A stretch of DNA of 64,000 bases from Streptomyces sp. HPF1205 (GCF_020400825.1 NZ_JAINVH010000019.1:81292-145291); one strand, 5' to 3'; positions 24,641 through 33,173 are shown, numbered from the stretch's first letter. Numbers and translations: made by a program. The notes: generated by a model not told the origin, from the sequence alone.

Positions 24641-25659
24641 CGCGCGGCCGGCTCGGCCAGCCGGGCCAGGATGCGCCTGGCCGCCAGGCCGCCGGTGTCG
24701 ATGTTGATGCTGAGTTCCTGGTAGCCCTCGGGCTCGGTGTCCAGGCAGCGCTGCAGCAGGTTGAGCGCGTCCACGTCCTGCATGACCACGGTGTGGTTGA
24801 AGTCCCTCAGGAAAGTGGTGACCTCCTCGTCCTCGACCGCGAAGTTCCGTGAGACGGCCCAGAAGTCGTAGACCTTGCCCGGCGCCGAGGGCGTGATCGC
24901 GTAGGTGATCTCGGTGCGGAACAGGGGGGTGTCCTGGCCGGTCGGGCTGATCCGGCTGTGCAGCAGGTACAGGCACGGCGCGAAGTACTCGATGTCCTGC
25001 AGCCGCTGGATGCGGCCCTCGATGCCGGTCGAGCGGGCGTAGAAGGGCGGGCACTCGGCGTCGGGCATGTGCCGGGAGACGCGCACGACACCCGCCTCCT
25101 CGTCGACCTCGGTCGTGATGGGGGTTTCGGCGACTTCCGGTGTGCCGATGTAGCCGCCGTGCAGGTAGGTCTCGTGGGAGAGGTCCATCAGGTTGTCGAC
25201 CAGCAGGCCGTAGTCGCAGTCGATGGGCTCCATGCCGCTGACGGTGACCCAGCCCTCCTCGGCCAGGTGCGGGGCGCGCGGAATGCCGGCGGGATCGGCC
25301 TGCTCGGGGTCGCCGAGCCAGACCCAGACGAAGGAGTCGACCTCCGCCACCGGCCAGGAACGCACGCGCGCGGTACGGGGAACGCGCTTCTGGCCGGGGA
25401 CGAAGACGCAGGTGCCGGTGGTGTCGTAGGTGAAGCCGTGGTAGCCGCAGACCACGTTGTCACCGTCGAGGCGGCTCGCGGACAGCGGGTAGCGGCGGTG
25501 CACGCACCGGTCGGAGAGGGCGACCGCCTCACCCTCCCCGGTGCGGTACAGCACGAGGGGTTCGCCCAGCACGGTGCGGCCCATCAGGTCGCGGCCCACC
25601 TCGGCGGACCAGGCGGCGACGTACCACTGGTTGCGGGCGAAGGCTGAATGCGTGGTCAT
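24637..25659 (-). CDS. vanA: Vanillate O-demethylase oxygenase component
   Basis: A 340-residue Rieske oxygenase converting vanillate to protocatechuate plus formaldehyde. The Rieske 2Fe-2S ligands are CxH at residues 52-54 (RCVHRRYP) and CxxH at 71-74 (VVCGYHGF). The mononuclear iron ligands lie in DNLMDLSHETYLHGG. FARNQWYVAAW at the N-terminus is typical of VanA. Its product feeds PcaHG in the pca operon. It starts at 25659, downstream of an IclR gene on the same strand, with a 17-bp palindrome between them. Confidence 0.9.
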   Translation of the reverse strand: MTTHSAFARNQWYVAAWSAEVGRDLMGRTVLGEPLVLYRTGEGEAVALSDRCVHRRYPLSASRLDGDNVVCGYHGFTYDTTGTCVFVPGQKRVPRTARVRSWPVAEVDSFVWVWLGDPEQADPAGIPRAPHLAEEGWVTVSGMEPIDCDYGLLVDNLMDLSHETYLHGGYIGTPEVAETPITTEVDEEAGVVRVSRHMPDAECPPFYARSTGIEGRIQRLQDIEYFAPCLYLLHSRISPTGQDTPLFRTEITYAITPSAPGKVYDFWAVSRNFAVEDEEVTTFLRDFNHTVVMQDVDALNLLQRCLDTEPEGYQELSINIDTGGLAARRILARLAEPAAR

Positions 25660-25745
25660 GGCTGAAGTCCCGTCCCTGTACGGCGGAGCGCCGGTGCTCC
25701 GCGTGGGGCCAGGTTCCTGACCGCGCGCGGCCCCGGACAACAGGA

Positions 25746-25762
25746 CTTCCGTCTGACGGAAG
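25746..25762. promoter_or_regulatory. Likely IclR operator upstream of vanA
   Basis: CTTCCGTCTGACGGAAG is an 8+1+8 perfect palindrome lying 87 bases before the vanA start and 7 bases past the stop of the IclR gene. It is the best candidate for the site through which that regulator controls vanA. Confidence 0.65.
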
Positions 25763-25769
25763 CCCGGGC

Positions 25770-26564
25770 TCAATTGGATACGGGTTGCCAGCCGAGGGCC
25801 CGTGAGATGCCGCGGCCGGCCACGCGGACGGCGGGGACGAGCGCGGGTGTCGGCGCGCCCGCGGCCGGCACGACGACCGATACGGCGGCGACAACGTCGC
25901 CGCGCGGGCCGCGCACCGGCGCGGCCACCGACAGCGCGTCCTCGGTGATCTGGCGGACGCTGACCGCGCAGCCGGTGCGCCGCACCTCGGCCAGCATCCG
26001 GCGCAGCCGGGCGGGGTCGGTGACGGTGAAGGGGGTGAACGCGGCCAGTTCCCCGGCGCAGTAGCGGTCCTGCAGAGCGGCGCCCCCGTGGGCCAGCAGC
26101 ACCAGGCCGACCCCGGTGGCGTGCAGCGGCCAGCGGGCGCCGACCCGGCTGTGCACGCCCACGGCGGAGCGTCCCGAGATGCTCTCGGTGTAGACGACCT
26201 GCAGGCCGTCGCGCACCGCGAGCTGCACGTTCTCGTGGGTGGTCTCGTACAGGTCCTCCAGGAAGGGCATCGCGGCCTGGCGCAGGCCCACCCCGCGCGG
26301 GGCGAGCGCGGCGACCTCCCACAGGCGCAGGCCCACGTGGTAGAGGCCGTCCTCGGCGCGTTCGAGCGCGCCCCAGCCGGTGAGAGCGCCGACCAGCCGG
26401 TGTGCGGTGGGCAGGGGCAACGCGGCCCGCCGGGCGATCTCGGTGAGTGTCTGGGCGGTGTGCGCCTGGTCGAAGGAGCCGAGCACGTCGAGCAGCCGGT
26501 CGGCGGCCGTTCGCAGGGCGGCGCGGGAGCCGGGCCGGGAACCGGATGCCCGGTCAGCCGCCAT
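25770..26564 (-). CDS. IclR family regulator, probable vanillate regulator
   Basis: A 264-residue single-unit IclR protein. A winged helix-turn-helix (about residues 15-75, containing LTEIARRAALPLPTAHRLV) is followed by an effector-binding domain ending near residue 255. The start at 26564 overlaps the end of the MarR gene by 11 bases, so the two regulators are probably co-transcribed. vanA follows 110 bases downstream on the same strand. Regulation of van genes by vanillate is the natural inference; in other bacteria VanR is a GntR or PadR protein, so this would be a different solution. Confidence 0.78.
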   Translation of the reverse strand: MAADRASGSRPGSRAALRTAADRLLDVLGSFDQAHTAQTLTEIARRAALPLPTAHRLVGALTGWGALERAEDGLYHVGLRLWEVAALAPRGVGLRQAAMPFLEDLYETTHENVQLAVRDGLQVVYTESISGRSAVGVHSRVGARWPLHATGVGLVLLAHGGAALQDRYCAGELAAFTPFTVTDPARLRRMLAEVRRTGCAVSVRQITEDALSVAAPVRGPRGDVVAAVSVVVPAAGAPTPALVPAVRVAGRGISRALGWQPVSN

Positions 26565-27012
26565 CGGCCGGGTTCTCCGGCGGTTCGGCGATCCGCAGCA
26601 GCAGGCGGTGCAGTGTCCGGCGCTCCTGCGCGTCCAGGGGCGCCAGCAGTTCGTCGGTGACCCGGGCGCCGTCCTGTTCGCTCTCCTGGAGAAGGCGCTG
26701 CCCGGCCTTGGTGAGCACCACTATCCGGTTGCGCCGGTCGTTCGGGTCGGGCCGGCGTTCGGCCAGGTCGAGCCGCTGCAGGTCGTCGACCAGGCTGACG
26801 ATGGCGCTGGGGTCGTAGCCGAGCCGGTCGCTCAGCTCCCGCTGCCGGGCCCCTTCCACCGCGGAGAGGTAGCGCAGCACGGCGTAGTGCCGCAGGCGCA
26901 GGCCGTGCTGCTCCAGGCTCGCGTTGAACAGGCTGCCGGAGCGCAGGCCCAGGCGGTACAGCAGGTATCCGGTGTCGGCGTGCAGGCCGCGCATCCAGGG
27001 TGCGTCGCTCAT
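26554..27012 (-). CDS. couR: MarR family regulator, CouR-like
   Basis: A 152-residue winged-helix repressor. The recognition region QRELSDRLGYDPSAIVSLVDDLQRLDLAERRPDPNDRRNR spans about residues 55-95 and has the wing arginines of the family. It faces the hydroxycinnamate operon across a promoter with two 9-bp palindromes. In Rhodococcus jostii RHA1 the MarR protein CouR represses the equivalent genes and is released by p-coumaroyl-CoA; the same role is inferred from gene content. The ATG at 27012 was preferred over one at 27048 because the conserved part begins soon after and the longer form would run into the operator region. The gene overlaps the IclR gene downstream. Confidence 0.8.
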   Translation of the reverse strand: MSDAPWMRGLHADTGYLLYRLGLRSGSLFNASLEQHGLRLRHYAVLRYLSAVEGARQRELSDRLGYDPSAIVSLVDDLQRLDLAERRPDPNDRRNRIVVLTKAGQRLLQESEQDGARVTDELLAPLDAQERRTLHRLLLRIAEPPENPADGG

Positions 27013-27045
27013 GGTGGCATCATCCCGCAGAACAACAGTAGAGGA

Positions 27046-27080
27046 CAACTATTGACACCAACAATGATTGCTCTTAGCTT
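27046..27080 (+). promoter_or_regulatory. couN promoter with two CouR-type palindromes
   Basis: TTGACA (27052-27057), a 17-base spacer and TAGCTT (27075-27080) form a near-consensus promoter. CAACTATTG (27046-27054) and CAATGATTG (27062-27070) are CAAT-N-ATTG palindromes 16 bases apart that cover the -35 element and spacer. The couN ATG is 9 bases past the -10, so the mRNA is probably leaderless. Confidence 0.7.
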
Positions 27081-27088
27081 CTTTCTCC

Positions 27089-28036
27089 ATGAGCGCTGAA
27101 CCCACCACCCGCCCCTCCCCCGATCTCACCGGCAAGGTCGCCGTCGTCACCGGCAGCGGACGCGGACTCGGCCTCGCCTACGCCACGGCACTCGCCCGGG
27201 CCGGAGCGGCCGTCGTCGTCAACGACCTCGACGCGAAGGTCGCCGAGCAGGCCGCGCGGACCGTCGTCGAAGCCGGCGGCCGAGCCGTCGCCGAGGCGGT
27301 CGCCGTCGGCAGCAGCGAGGCCGCCGACCGCCTGGTCGCCCGTGCGGTCGGTGAGTTCGGGCGCCTGGACGTCATGGTCACCAACGCGGGGATCCTGCGC
27401 GACCGGGTGCTGTGGAAGATGACGGACGAGGACTTCGACGCCGTCATCGCCACCCACCTGCGAGGCACCTTCACCTGTGCCCGGGCCGCCGCGGTCCGCA
27501 TGCGCGAGCAGGGCGAGGGCGGCACCCTCGTCCTGGTCGGCTCCCCGGCCGGACAGCGCGGCAACTTCGGCCAGACGAACTACGCCGCCGCCAAGGCCGG
27601 GATCGCCGCCATGGTCCGCACCTGGTCCATGGAACTGGCGCGCTCGGGCATCACCGTCAACGCGATCGTGCCGGTGGCGGCCACCGCCATGACCGAGACC
27701 ATTCCCGCCTTCGCCCCCTTTGTCGAGCGGTGGCGGCAGGGGGAGCCGCTGCCCGACTTCCTGCGCAAGGGCGAGGGCTTCGGCACTCCCGAGGACTGCG
27801 CCGCGCTGCTGCCGTTCCTCGCCTCCGACGCCGCCCGTGACGTCACCGGCCAGTGCATAGGCATCGGCGGCGACCGGCTCACCCTCTGGTCGCACCCGCA
27901 GGAGACCGCCGTCGCCTACTCCGACGGAGGCTGGACCCCGCAGACGCTGGCCGCCGGCTGGCACGGCTCGGTCGGCCGCGAGCCGCAGTCGGTCGGCATT
28001 CCCGCGCCGCGCGTCCCCGAGGGGGAGGGCGCGTGA
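27089..28036 (+). CDS. couN: SDR dehydrogenase, CouN-like
   Basis: A 315-residue short-chain dehydrogenase predicted to oxidise the beta-hydroxyacyl-CoA made from a hydroxycinnamoyl-CoA to the beta-ketoacyl-CoA. TGSGRGLGLAYA near residue 22 binds NAD, NDLDAK marks the NAD-preferring acidic residue, and VGSPAG and YAAAK supply the catalytic Ser, Tyr and Lys. It is longer than classical SDRs, with a C-terminal extension (about 255-315) as in peroxisomal multifunctional type 2 relatives. The start at 27089 is set by the adjacent promoter. It overlaps couO by GTGA. Confidence 0.78.
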   Translation: MSAEPTTRPSPDLTGKVAVVTGSGRGLGLAYATALARAGAAVVVNDLDAKVAEQAARTVVEAGGRAVAEAVAVGSSEAADRLVARAVGEFGRLDVMVTNAGILRDRVLWKMTDEDFDAVIATHLRGTFTCARAAAVRMREQGEGGTLVLVGSPAGQRGNFGQTNYAAAKAGIAAMVRTWSMELARSGITVNAIVPVAATAMTETIPAFAPFVERWRQGEPLPDFLRKGEGFGTPEDCAALLPFLASDAARDVTGQCIGIGGDRLTLWSHPQETAVAYSDGGWTPQTLAAGWHGSVGREPQSVGIPAPRVPEGEGA

Positions 28037-28920
28037 GCGGCGGCCGGCCGATGGATCCCGAACGGCTCGTGGCCATCGACGTGCACACCCACGCCGAGGT
28101 CTCCGCGCGGGGGAACGCGTCCCTGTCCGCCGAACTCGACACGGCCTCCGAGGCGTACTTCAAGGTCGAGGGCAAGCGCAAGCCCACCCTCCCCGAGATG
28201 GCCGCCTACTACCGCGAGCGGAACATGGCCGCCGTCGTCTTCACCGTCGACGCCGAGCACGCCACCGGCACCCCGCCCGTCCCGAACGAGGAGGTGGCCG
28301 AGGCCGCCGCCGCCAATCCCGACGTCCTCATCCCCTTCGCCTCCGTGGACCCGTTCCGCGGCAAGGCGGGCATCCGTCAGGCGCGGCGGCTGGTCGAGGA
28401 GTACGGCGTGCGCGGCTTCAAGTTCCACCCCAGCATCCAGGGTTTCTTCCCCAACGACCGGATGGCCTACGGACTCTACGAGGTCATCGAGGAGACCGGC
28501 ACCGTCGCCCTCTTCCACACCGGCCAGACCGGCATCGGCGCGGGCGTCCCCGGCGGGGGCGGCATCAGGCTCAAGTACTCCAACCCGATGCACGTGGACG
28601 ACGTCGCCGCCGACTTCCCGCAGCTGAGGATCATCCTCGCGCACCCCTCCTTCCCCTGGCAGGACGAGGCACTCGCGGTCGCCACCCACAAGCCCGGCGT
28701 GCACATAGACCTCTCCGGCTGGTCGCCCAAGTACTTCCCGCCGCAGCTCGTCCAGTACGCCAACTCGCTGCTGCAGGACAAGGTCCTCTTCGGCTCGGAC
28801 TACCCCGTGCTCACTCCGGACCGCTGGCTCGCCGACTTCGCCAAGCTGCCCGTCAAGGACAGCGTCAGGCCCAAGATCCTCAAGGACAACGCCGCTCGGC
28901 TGCTGGGACTCACCTCCTGA
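28033..28920 (+). CDS. couO: Amidohydrolase-family beta-ketoacyl-CoA hydrolase, CouO-like
   Basis: A 295-residue TIM-barrel metal-dependent hydrolase of the amidohydrolase 2 family. The metal-binding DVHTHAEV is near residue 15; FHPSIQGFF, FHTGQTGIG, LAHPSFPW and GSDYP place the remaining histidines and the aspartate. In R. jostii CouO hydrolyses the beta-ketoacyl-CoA to an aromatic acid, giving 4-hydroxybenzoate or vanillate with release of acetyl-CoA, instead of thiolysis. The start is the GTG at 28033 (GTGA with couN); ATG 28051 is a possible alternative. Confidence 0.75.
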   Translation: MSGGRPMDPERLVAIDVHTHAEVSARGNASLSAELDTASEAYFKVEGKRKPTLPEMAAYYRERNMAAVVFTVDAEHATGTPPVPNEEVAEAAAANPDVLIPFASVDPFRGKAGIRQARRLVEEYGVRGFKFHPSIQGFFPNDRMAYGLYEVIEETGTVALFHTGQTGIGAGVPGGGGIRLKYSNPMHVDDVAADFPQLRIILAHPSFPWQDEALAVATHKPGVHIDLSGWSPKYFPPQLVQYANSLLQDKVLFGSDYPVLTPDRWLADFAKLPVKDSVRPKILKDNAARLLGLTS

Positions 28921-28931
28921 AGGAGCCTCAC

Positions 28932-30428
28932 ATGCGCAACGAGGGCATCGGGTCCTGGCCCGCCCGCCGGGCCCGCAAGACCCCGCACCGCACCGCGCTC
29001 GTCCACGACGGGCACAGCCTCAGCTACGCCGACCTGCACGAGCGCAGCACGCGCCTGGCGCACGCGCTGCGCACCGCCGGCGTCCGCCGCGGCGACCGCG
29101 TCGCCTACCTGGGCCCGAACCACCCCGCCTACCTGGAGACCCTCTTCGCGACGGGCCTGCTCGGCGCGGTCTTCGTCCCCCTCAACACCCGCCTGGCCGC
29201 CCCCGAGATCGCCTACCAGCTCCAGGACAGCGGCGCCCGCGCCCTGCTCCACGCCCCCTCGTACGCCGCGCTCGTCCCGGCCGCCGTCCCGCTGACCGTC
29301 GAGACCGGCCCCGCGTACGAGGAACTTCTCGCCGCGGCGGCCACCGAGCCGATCGACGAGAACGTCACCCCGGACGAACTCTGCCTCATCATGTACACCT
29401 CGGGGACCACCGGCCGCCCCAAGGGGGCCATGCTCACCCACGCCAACCTCATCTGGAACGCCGTCAACGTCCTGGTCGACCACGACCTCACCGCCGACGA
29501 GCGGGCCCTGGTCTCCGCTCCGCTCTTCCACACGGCCGGGCTGAACATGCTCACCCTGCCCGTCCTGCTCAAGGGCGGCACATGCGTCCTCGTCGAGTCC
29601 TTCGACCCGGCGGCCACACTGGCGCTGATCGCGAACCACCGGATCACCTTCATGTTCGGTGTCCCCACCATGTTCGACCTCGTCGCGCGGCAACCCGGCT
29701 GGGCACAGGCGGACCTCTCCTCGCTCCGGCTGCTGACCTGCGGCGGCGCTCCGGTCCCGACCGCGCTCATCCGCACGTACCAGCAGCGGGGGCTCACCTT
29801 CCTCCAGGGCTACGGCATGACCGAGGCCGCGCCCGGCACACTGTTCCTCGACGCCGAGCACTCCGTCAGCAAGGCCGGCTCGGCCGGGGTGCCGCACTTC
29901 TTCAGTGACGTCCGCGTGCTCGGGCCCGACGGCCTGCCCGCCGCGGTGGGCGAGGTGGGCGAGGTGGTCGTCCGCGGCCCGCACGTCGGCCCCGGCTACT
30001 GGGGCCTGCCGGAGGAGACCGCGGCCGCCTTCCGCGACGGCTGGTTCCACAGCGGCGACGCGGCCCGCGTGGACGCGGACGGCTACATCACCATCGCCGA
30101 CCGGATCAAGGACATGTACATCTCGGGCGGCGAGAACGTCTACCCGGCGGAGGTCGAGCACGCCATCCTGGCACTGCCCGGCGTGGCCGAGTGCGCGGTC
30201 ATCGGCGTCCCCGACGCCCGCTGGGGCGAGACCGGCCGGGCCTTCGTCGTCCCGGCGGACGACGCGGCGCTCGTGCCCCGGGAGCTGCTGGCCGCGTTGA
30301 ACGGCAGACTCGCCAAGTACAAGATCCCCACATCGGTGGTGCTGGTGGAACGGCTCCCGCGCACCGCCTCGGGAAAGCTTCTCAAGCACCTGCTCCGCGC
30401 AGAAGAGCACCGGCCGCACGACGGCTGA
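28932..30428 (+). CDS. couL: Hydroxycinnamoyl-CoA ligase, CouL-like
   Basis: A 498-residue ANL-superfamily acyl-CoA synthetase. The P-loop is MYTSGTTGRPKGAML (residues about 154-168), the A5 region reads GYGMTEAAP, the hinge D in SGDAARVDADGYITIADRIKDMY, and the C-terminal catalytic lysine is in RTASGKLLK. GAAGGAG precedes the ATG. The substrate (p-coumarate, ferulate or a relative) is inferred from the couNOLM gene set; on its own the sequence supports only an aryl- or acyl-CoA ligase. Confidence 0.78.
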   Translation: MRNEGIGSWPARRARKTPHRTALVHDGHSLSYADLHERSTRLAHALRTAGVRRGDRVAYLGPNHPAYLETLFATGLLGAVFVPLNTRLAAPEIAYQLQDSGARALLHAPSYAALVPAAVPLTVETGPAYEELLAAAATEPIDENVTPDELCLIMYTSGTTGRPKGAMLTHANLIWNAVNVLVDHDLTADERALVSAPLFHTAGLNMLTLPVLLKGGTCVLVESFDPAATLALIANHRITFMFGVPTMFDLVARQPGWAQADLSSLRLLTCGGAPVPTALIRTYQQRGLTFLQGYGMTEAAPGTLFLDAEHSVSKAGSAGVPHFFSDVRVLGPDGLPAAVGEVGEVVVRGPHVGPGYWGLPEETAAAFRDGWFHSGDAARVDADGYITIADRIKDMYISGGENVYPAEVEHAILALPGVAECAVIGVPDARWGETGRAFVVPADDAALVPRELLAALNGRLAKYKIPTSVVLVERLPRTASGKLLKHLLRAEEHRPHDG

Positions 30429-30457
30429 CGGCCCCGGAAAGGCAAGGACCACCCACC

Positions 30458-30925
30458 ATGACCACGCTCCCCACCACCACCGTCCACGGACTCGACGAGC
30501 TCAAGGCGCTCGCCGGCGCCGAGTTGGGCACCAGCGACTGGATCGAGATCACCCAGGAGCGCATCGACGGCTTCGCCGACGCGACCGGCGACCACCAGTG
30601 GATCCACACCGACCCCGAGCGCGCCGCCACGGGCCCCTTCGGCGCCCCGATCGCCCACGGGTACCTGACGCTGTCCCTGTTCATCCCGCTGTTCACCAGC
30701 CTGCTGGAGGTGGACGGGGTCAGCACCAAGGTCAACTACGGCCTGAACAAGGTGCGCTTCCCCTCCCCGGTCCGCGTCGGCTCCCGCATCCGCCTCACCG
30801 CGCGCCTGACGGAGGTCGAGGAAGTGCCCGGCGGTCTGCAGATCACCGTGGACGGCACCATCGAGATCGAGGGCGCCACCAAGCCGGCAGCGGTGCTGCA
30901 GAGTCTGTCGCGGTTCTACGCCTGA
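30458..30925 (+). CDS. couM: MaoC-like enoyl-CoA hydratase, CouM-like
   Basis: A 155-residue single hot-dog hydratase. FADATGDHQWIHTDPERA (about residues 35-52) contains the catalytic Asp and His of (R)-specific enoyl-CoA hydratases, followed by GAPIAHGYLTLSL. It would hydrate the hydroxycinnamoyl-CoA double bond before CouN acts. It lies 29 bases after couL and is the last gene of that operon; the PaaX regulator follows after 92 bases. Confidence 0.8.
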   Translation: MTTLPTTTVHGLDELKALAGAELGTSDWIEITQERIDGFADATGDHQWIHTDPERAATGPFGAPIAHGYLTLSLFIPLFTSLLEVDGVSTKVNYGLNKVRFPSPVRVGSRIRLTARLTEVEEVPGGLQITVDGTIEIEGATKPAAVLQSLSRFYA

Positions 30926-31017
30926 GCGGCCTCGGCCTCTCGCGCGAGTGCCCGGGCAGCGCCGGCCGGACCACGGCGGCCGGCCGGCTCTCCCGCGACC
31001 CCGGATAAGCTGTCGCC

Positions 31018-31968
31018 ATGCCGATGGAGAAGCCGTCCCTGGAGAAGCCGTCCCTGGAGGCGCTGGTCCTGCGACGCGCGGAGGAGGGAAGCGCCCTTCC
31101 ACGCCAGCAGACGGGGGCGTCGCCGCAGAGGCTGCTGACGACGCTGCTGGGCGAGTACTGGCTGGACAGCACGGCGGGCCTGCCGATGGGCGCGCTCATC
31201 GGCCTGCTGGCCGAGTTCGGCATCAGTGAGACCAGTGCGCGGGCGACGGCCAACAGGCTGGTCAAGCGGGGTGTCCTGGCGGCCGAGAAGTCCGGGCGGC
31301 AGTCGTACCTGCGGCTGAGCGACATCGGCCGGGAGGACAGCCGCCAGAAGAACGCCAGCATCATGCGGTTCGGCGCCGGGGTCGAGGACTGGGACGGCAT
31401 GTGGACCGTCGCGGCCTTCAGCGTCCCCGAACAGGAACGTCATCTGCGCCACCGCGTGCGCAGCTACCTGCGATGGCTGGGCTTCGCCCCCCTGTTCGAC
31501 GGACTGTGGGTGTCCGCGCACGCCCGCCCCGAGACGCTCACGCCCATCCTCCAGACCGCCGGTGTCGACAACTTGACGGTGCTGAGGGCTTCCGAGGCCG
31601 GCGGCGACTCCCCGCTGAGGGCATGGGATCTGGACGGCCTCGCCGCGTCGTACCGGCGCTTCCTCACCGACCAGCGGGAGTCGCTGGCACGGATGCGAGC
31701 CGGAACCATCACCCTGAGCGGCGCGCTGGTCGGCCGCACCAAGGTCTTCGACGCCTGGCGTGTCTTCCCCGGCATCGACCCGGGCCTGCCGGACAGGCTC
31801 CTGCCCGCCGACTGGCCGCGGGCGCAGGCCCGTGAGGTCTTCACCGCTTTGTTCGACGGGCTGGGACCACTCGCGGTGCTGCGGTTCCAGCAGGTCGTCG
31901 CGGAATACGACAGCGCTCTGGCCGAACTGGCCGAGCACCGCACGACCGCCGTGTGGGCAGCCTACTGA
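31018..31968 (+). CDS. PaaX family regulator 1
   Basis: A 316-residue PaaX-type repressor: winged helix-turn-helix at about 35-105 (EFGISETSARATANRLVKRGVL), central domain with WDGMWTVAAFSVPE and C-terminal domain with PGIDPGLPDRLLPADWPRAQAR. PaaX proteins respond to aryl-CoA thioesters such as phenylacetyl-CoA. The N-terminus starts with a doubled EKPSL, from a 15-bp tandem duplication in the DNA. It may be read through from the couNOLM operon or from a leaderless promoter (TAAGCT six bases before the ATG). Its target is not evident; it is a divergent paralogue of the PaaX gene it faces. Confidence 0.8.
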   Translation: MPMEKPSLEKPSLEALVLRRAEEGSALPRQQTGASPQRLLTTLLGEYWLDSTAGLPMGALIGLLAEFGISETSARATANRLVKRGVLAAEKSGRQSYLRLSDIGREDSRQKNASIMRFGAGVEDWDGMWTVAAFSVPEQERHLRHRVRSYLRWLGFAPLFDGLWVSAHARPETLTPILQTAGVDNLTVLRASEAGGDSPLRAWDLDGLAASYRRFLTDQRESLARMRAGTITLSGALVGRTKVFDAWRVFPGIDPGLPDRLLPADWPRAQAREVFTALFDGLGPLAVLRFQQVVAEYDSALAELAEHRTTAVWAAY

Positions 31969-31971
31969 GAG

Positions 31972-32020
31972 GCGAGGCCGCTCGCGGCGAGCCGTTCGCA
32001 CCTGCCGGGAGCGGCCTCGC
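31972..32020. terminator. Bidirectional terminator between the two PaaX genes
   Basis: GCGAGGCCGCTC (31972-31983) pairs perfectly with GAGCGGCCTCGC (32009-32020) around a 25-base loop. It separates two convergent genes. Confidence 0.65.
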
Positions 32021-32043
32021 ACCGCGGGCGTCGTCGGCGCCGG

Positions 32044-32991
32044 TCAAGGCCGAGGCGCCGCCGGGGCCGCGGGCGCGGACCGGTCCAGGGACTGGAAGCG
32101 GGCCTGCGCGGCGGCGTCCTCGTCGTGCACGGCCATGATCTGCTTGACCCGCGTCTCGGCCGGCGGGCCAAGGGCGTTGTACGCCTGGGTGAACAGCGAG
32201 CGGGCCTGCCGGCGCGGCCAGTCGGCCGGCATGTGGTCGTTGGGGAGGCCGGGGTCGATGCCGGGAAACCGCCGGTAGGTGTCCATGAGACGGGTGCGTG
32301 CGACGAGCGCCTGCCGCGGGGTGACGCGACCGGCCCGTGCCTGGGCCAGCAAGGGACGCGTCTCGTCGATGAAGGAGGCGTACACCTCGGACAGCGCGTC
32401 CAGGTCCCAGGCGGCCAGTGGTGACCGCTCGGCCGTGAGGTCGCTGGTGCCGCGCAGGACCGTCGCCGTGAAGATGTTCAGTTCCTCCAGCACGGTACGT
32501 GCGTCGGCGGCGGTGGCGGAGGCGGACACCCACACCGCGTCGTAGAGCGGCGCGAAGCCGAACCAGCGCAGCCGTGAGCGCAGCAGGTGCCTGCTGCCGC
32601 GCCGGTCCTCGGGCACGCTGAAGGCGACGACGGTCCAGTGGCCGTCCCAGTCGGAGTCCAGGCCGAAGGCGGCGATGCGCCGACCGCCCTCGTTCACGCG
32701 CTCGGCCGCCTGGTCCTGAAGGCGGTAGAAGGTCTGGCGCCCCACCTTGCGGACCTCGACCACACCGCGCCGCAGCAACCGGTTGAGCGCGGCGCGCGCG
32801 CTGGCGCTGCTGATGCCGAACTCGGAGAGCAGGTCGATGAGCCCGGCCGACGACAGGTGCCGGTCGTAGTGGAGCCAGTAGTCACCCAGCAAGGTCACCA
32901 GCAGATGCTGGGGCGACGGCCCGTCCTGCACGCGGGGCATCGCCTGTTCCACGGCGTCCCGGTCCGGAGCCGAACGAGCCCTCGTGTCCAC
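32044..32991 (-). CDS. PaaX family regulator 2, probable repressor of the ABC/dehydratase operon
   Basis: A PaaX-type repressor of about 315 residues, with HTH region LLSEFGISSASARAALNRLLRRGVV and the same central WDGHWTVVAFSVPE and C-terminal PGIDPGLPNDHMPADWPRRQAR motifs as PaaX 1. I chose the GTG at 32991 because GGGGGAG stands seven bases upstream; an ATG at 33012 would add seven residues. It is divergent from the long operon starting at 33216 and so is the natural regulator. An acyl- or aryl-CoA intermediate of that pathway would be the expected inducer. Confidence 0.8.
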   Translation of the reverse strand: MDTRARSAPDRDAVEQAMPRVQDGPSPQHLLVTLLGDYWLHYDRHLSSAGLIDLLSEFGISSASARAALNRLLRRGVVEVRKVGRQTFYRLQDQAAERVNEGGRRIAAFGLDSDWDGHWTVVAFSVPEDRRGSRHLLRSRLRWFGFAPLYDAVWVSASATAADARTVLEELNIFTATVLRGTSDLTAERSPLAAWDLDALSEVYASFIDETRPLLAQARAGRVTPRQALVARTRLMDTYRRFPGIDPGLPNDHMPADWPRRQARSLFTQAYNALGPPAETRVKQIMAVHDEDAAAQARFQSLDRSAPAAPAAPRP

Positions 32992-33049
32992 AGCGACACT
33001 CCCCCAACTCATCACACATGCAACGCCGAACGTCACAAGACATGACCAC

Positions 33050-33078
33050 ATAATCGAGATCAGCACCACGAATGTCAA
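33050..33078 (-). promoter_or_regulatory. Promoter of PaaX 2
   Basis: On the minus strand TTGACA (33073-33078) and GATTAT (33050-33055) are separated by 17 bases. The start point would be near 33043, about 50 bases before the GTG. Confidence 0.5.
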
Positions 33079-33144
33079 CGTCAGACGTGGTCTACGCCTG
33101 CGCGGCCCCTGGCCCTTGCGGATGAATCATATGTTGCACTTCTA

Positions 33145-33173
33145 TTGACGCTCGTTACGTACGCGACTACGTT
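33145..33173 (+). promoter_or_regulatory. Promoter of the ABC/dehydratase operon
   Basis: TTGACG (33145-33150), 17 bases, TACGTT (33168-33173); the start point falls about 36 bases before the ATG of the binding-protein gene. I found no clear PaaX palindrome, though several ACGT-rich inverted segments overlap the promoter. Confidence 0.5.
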
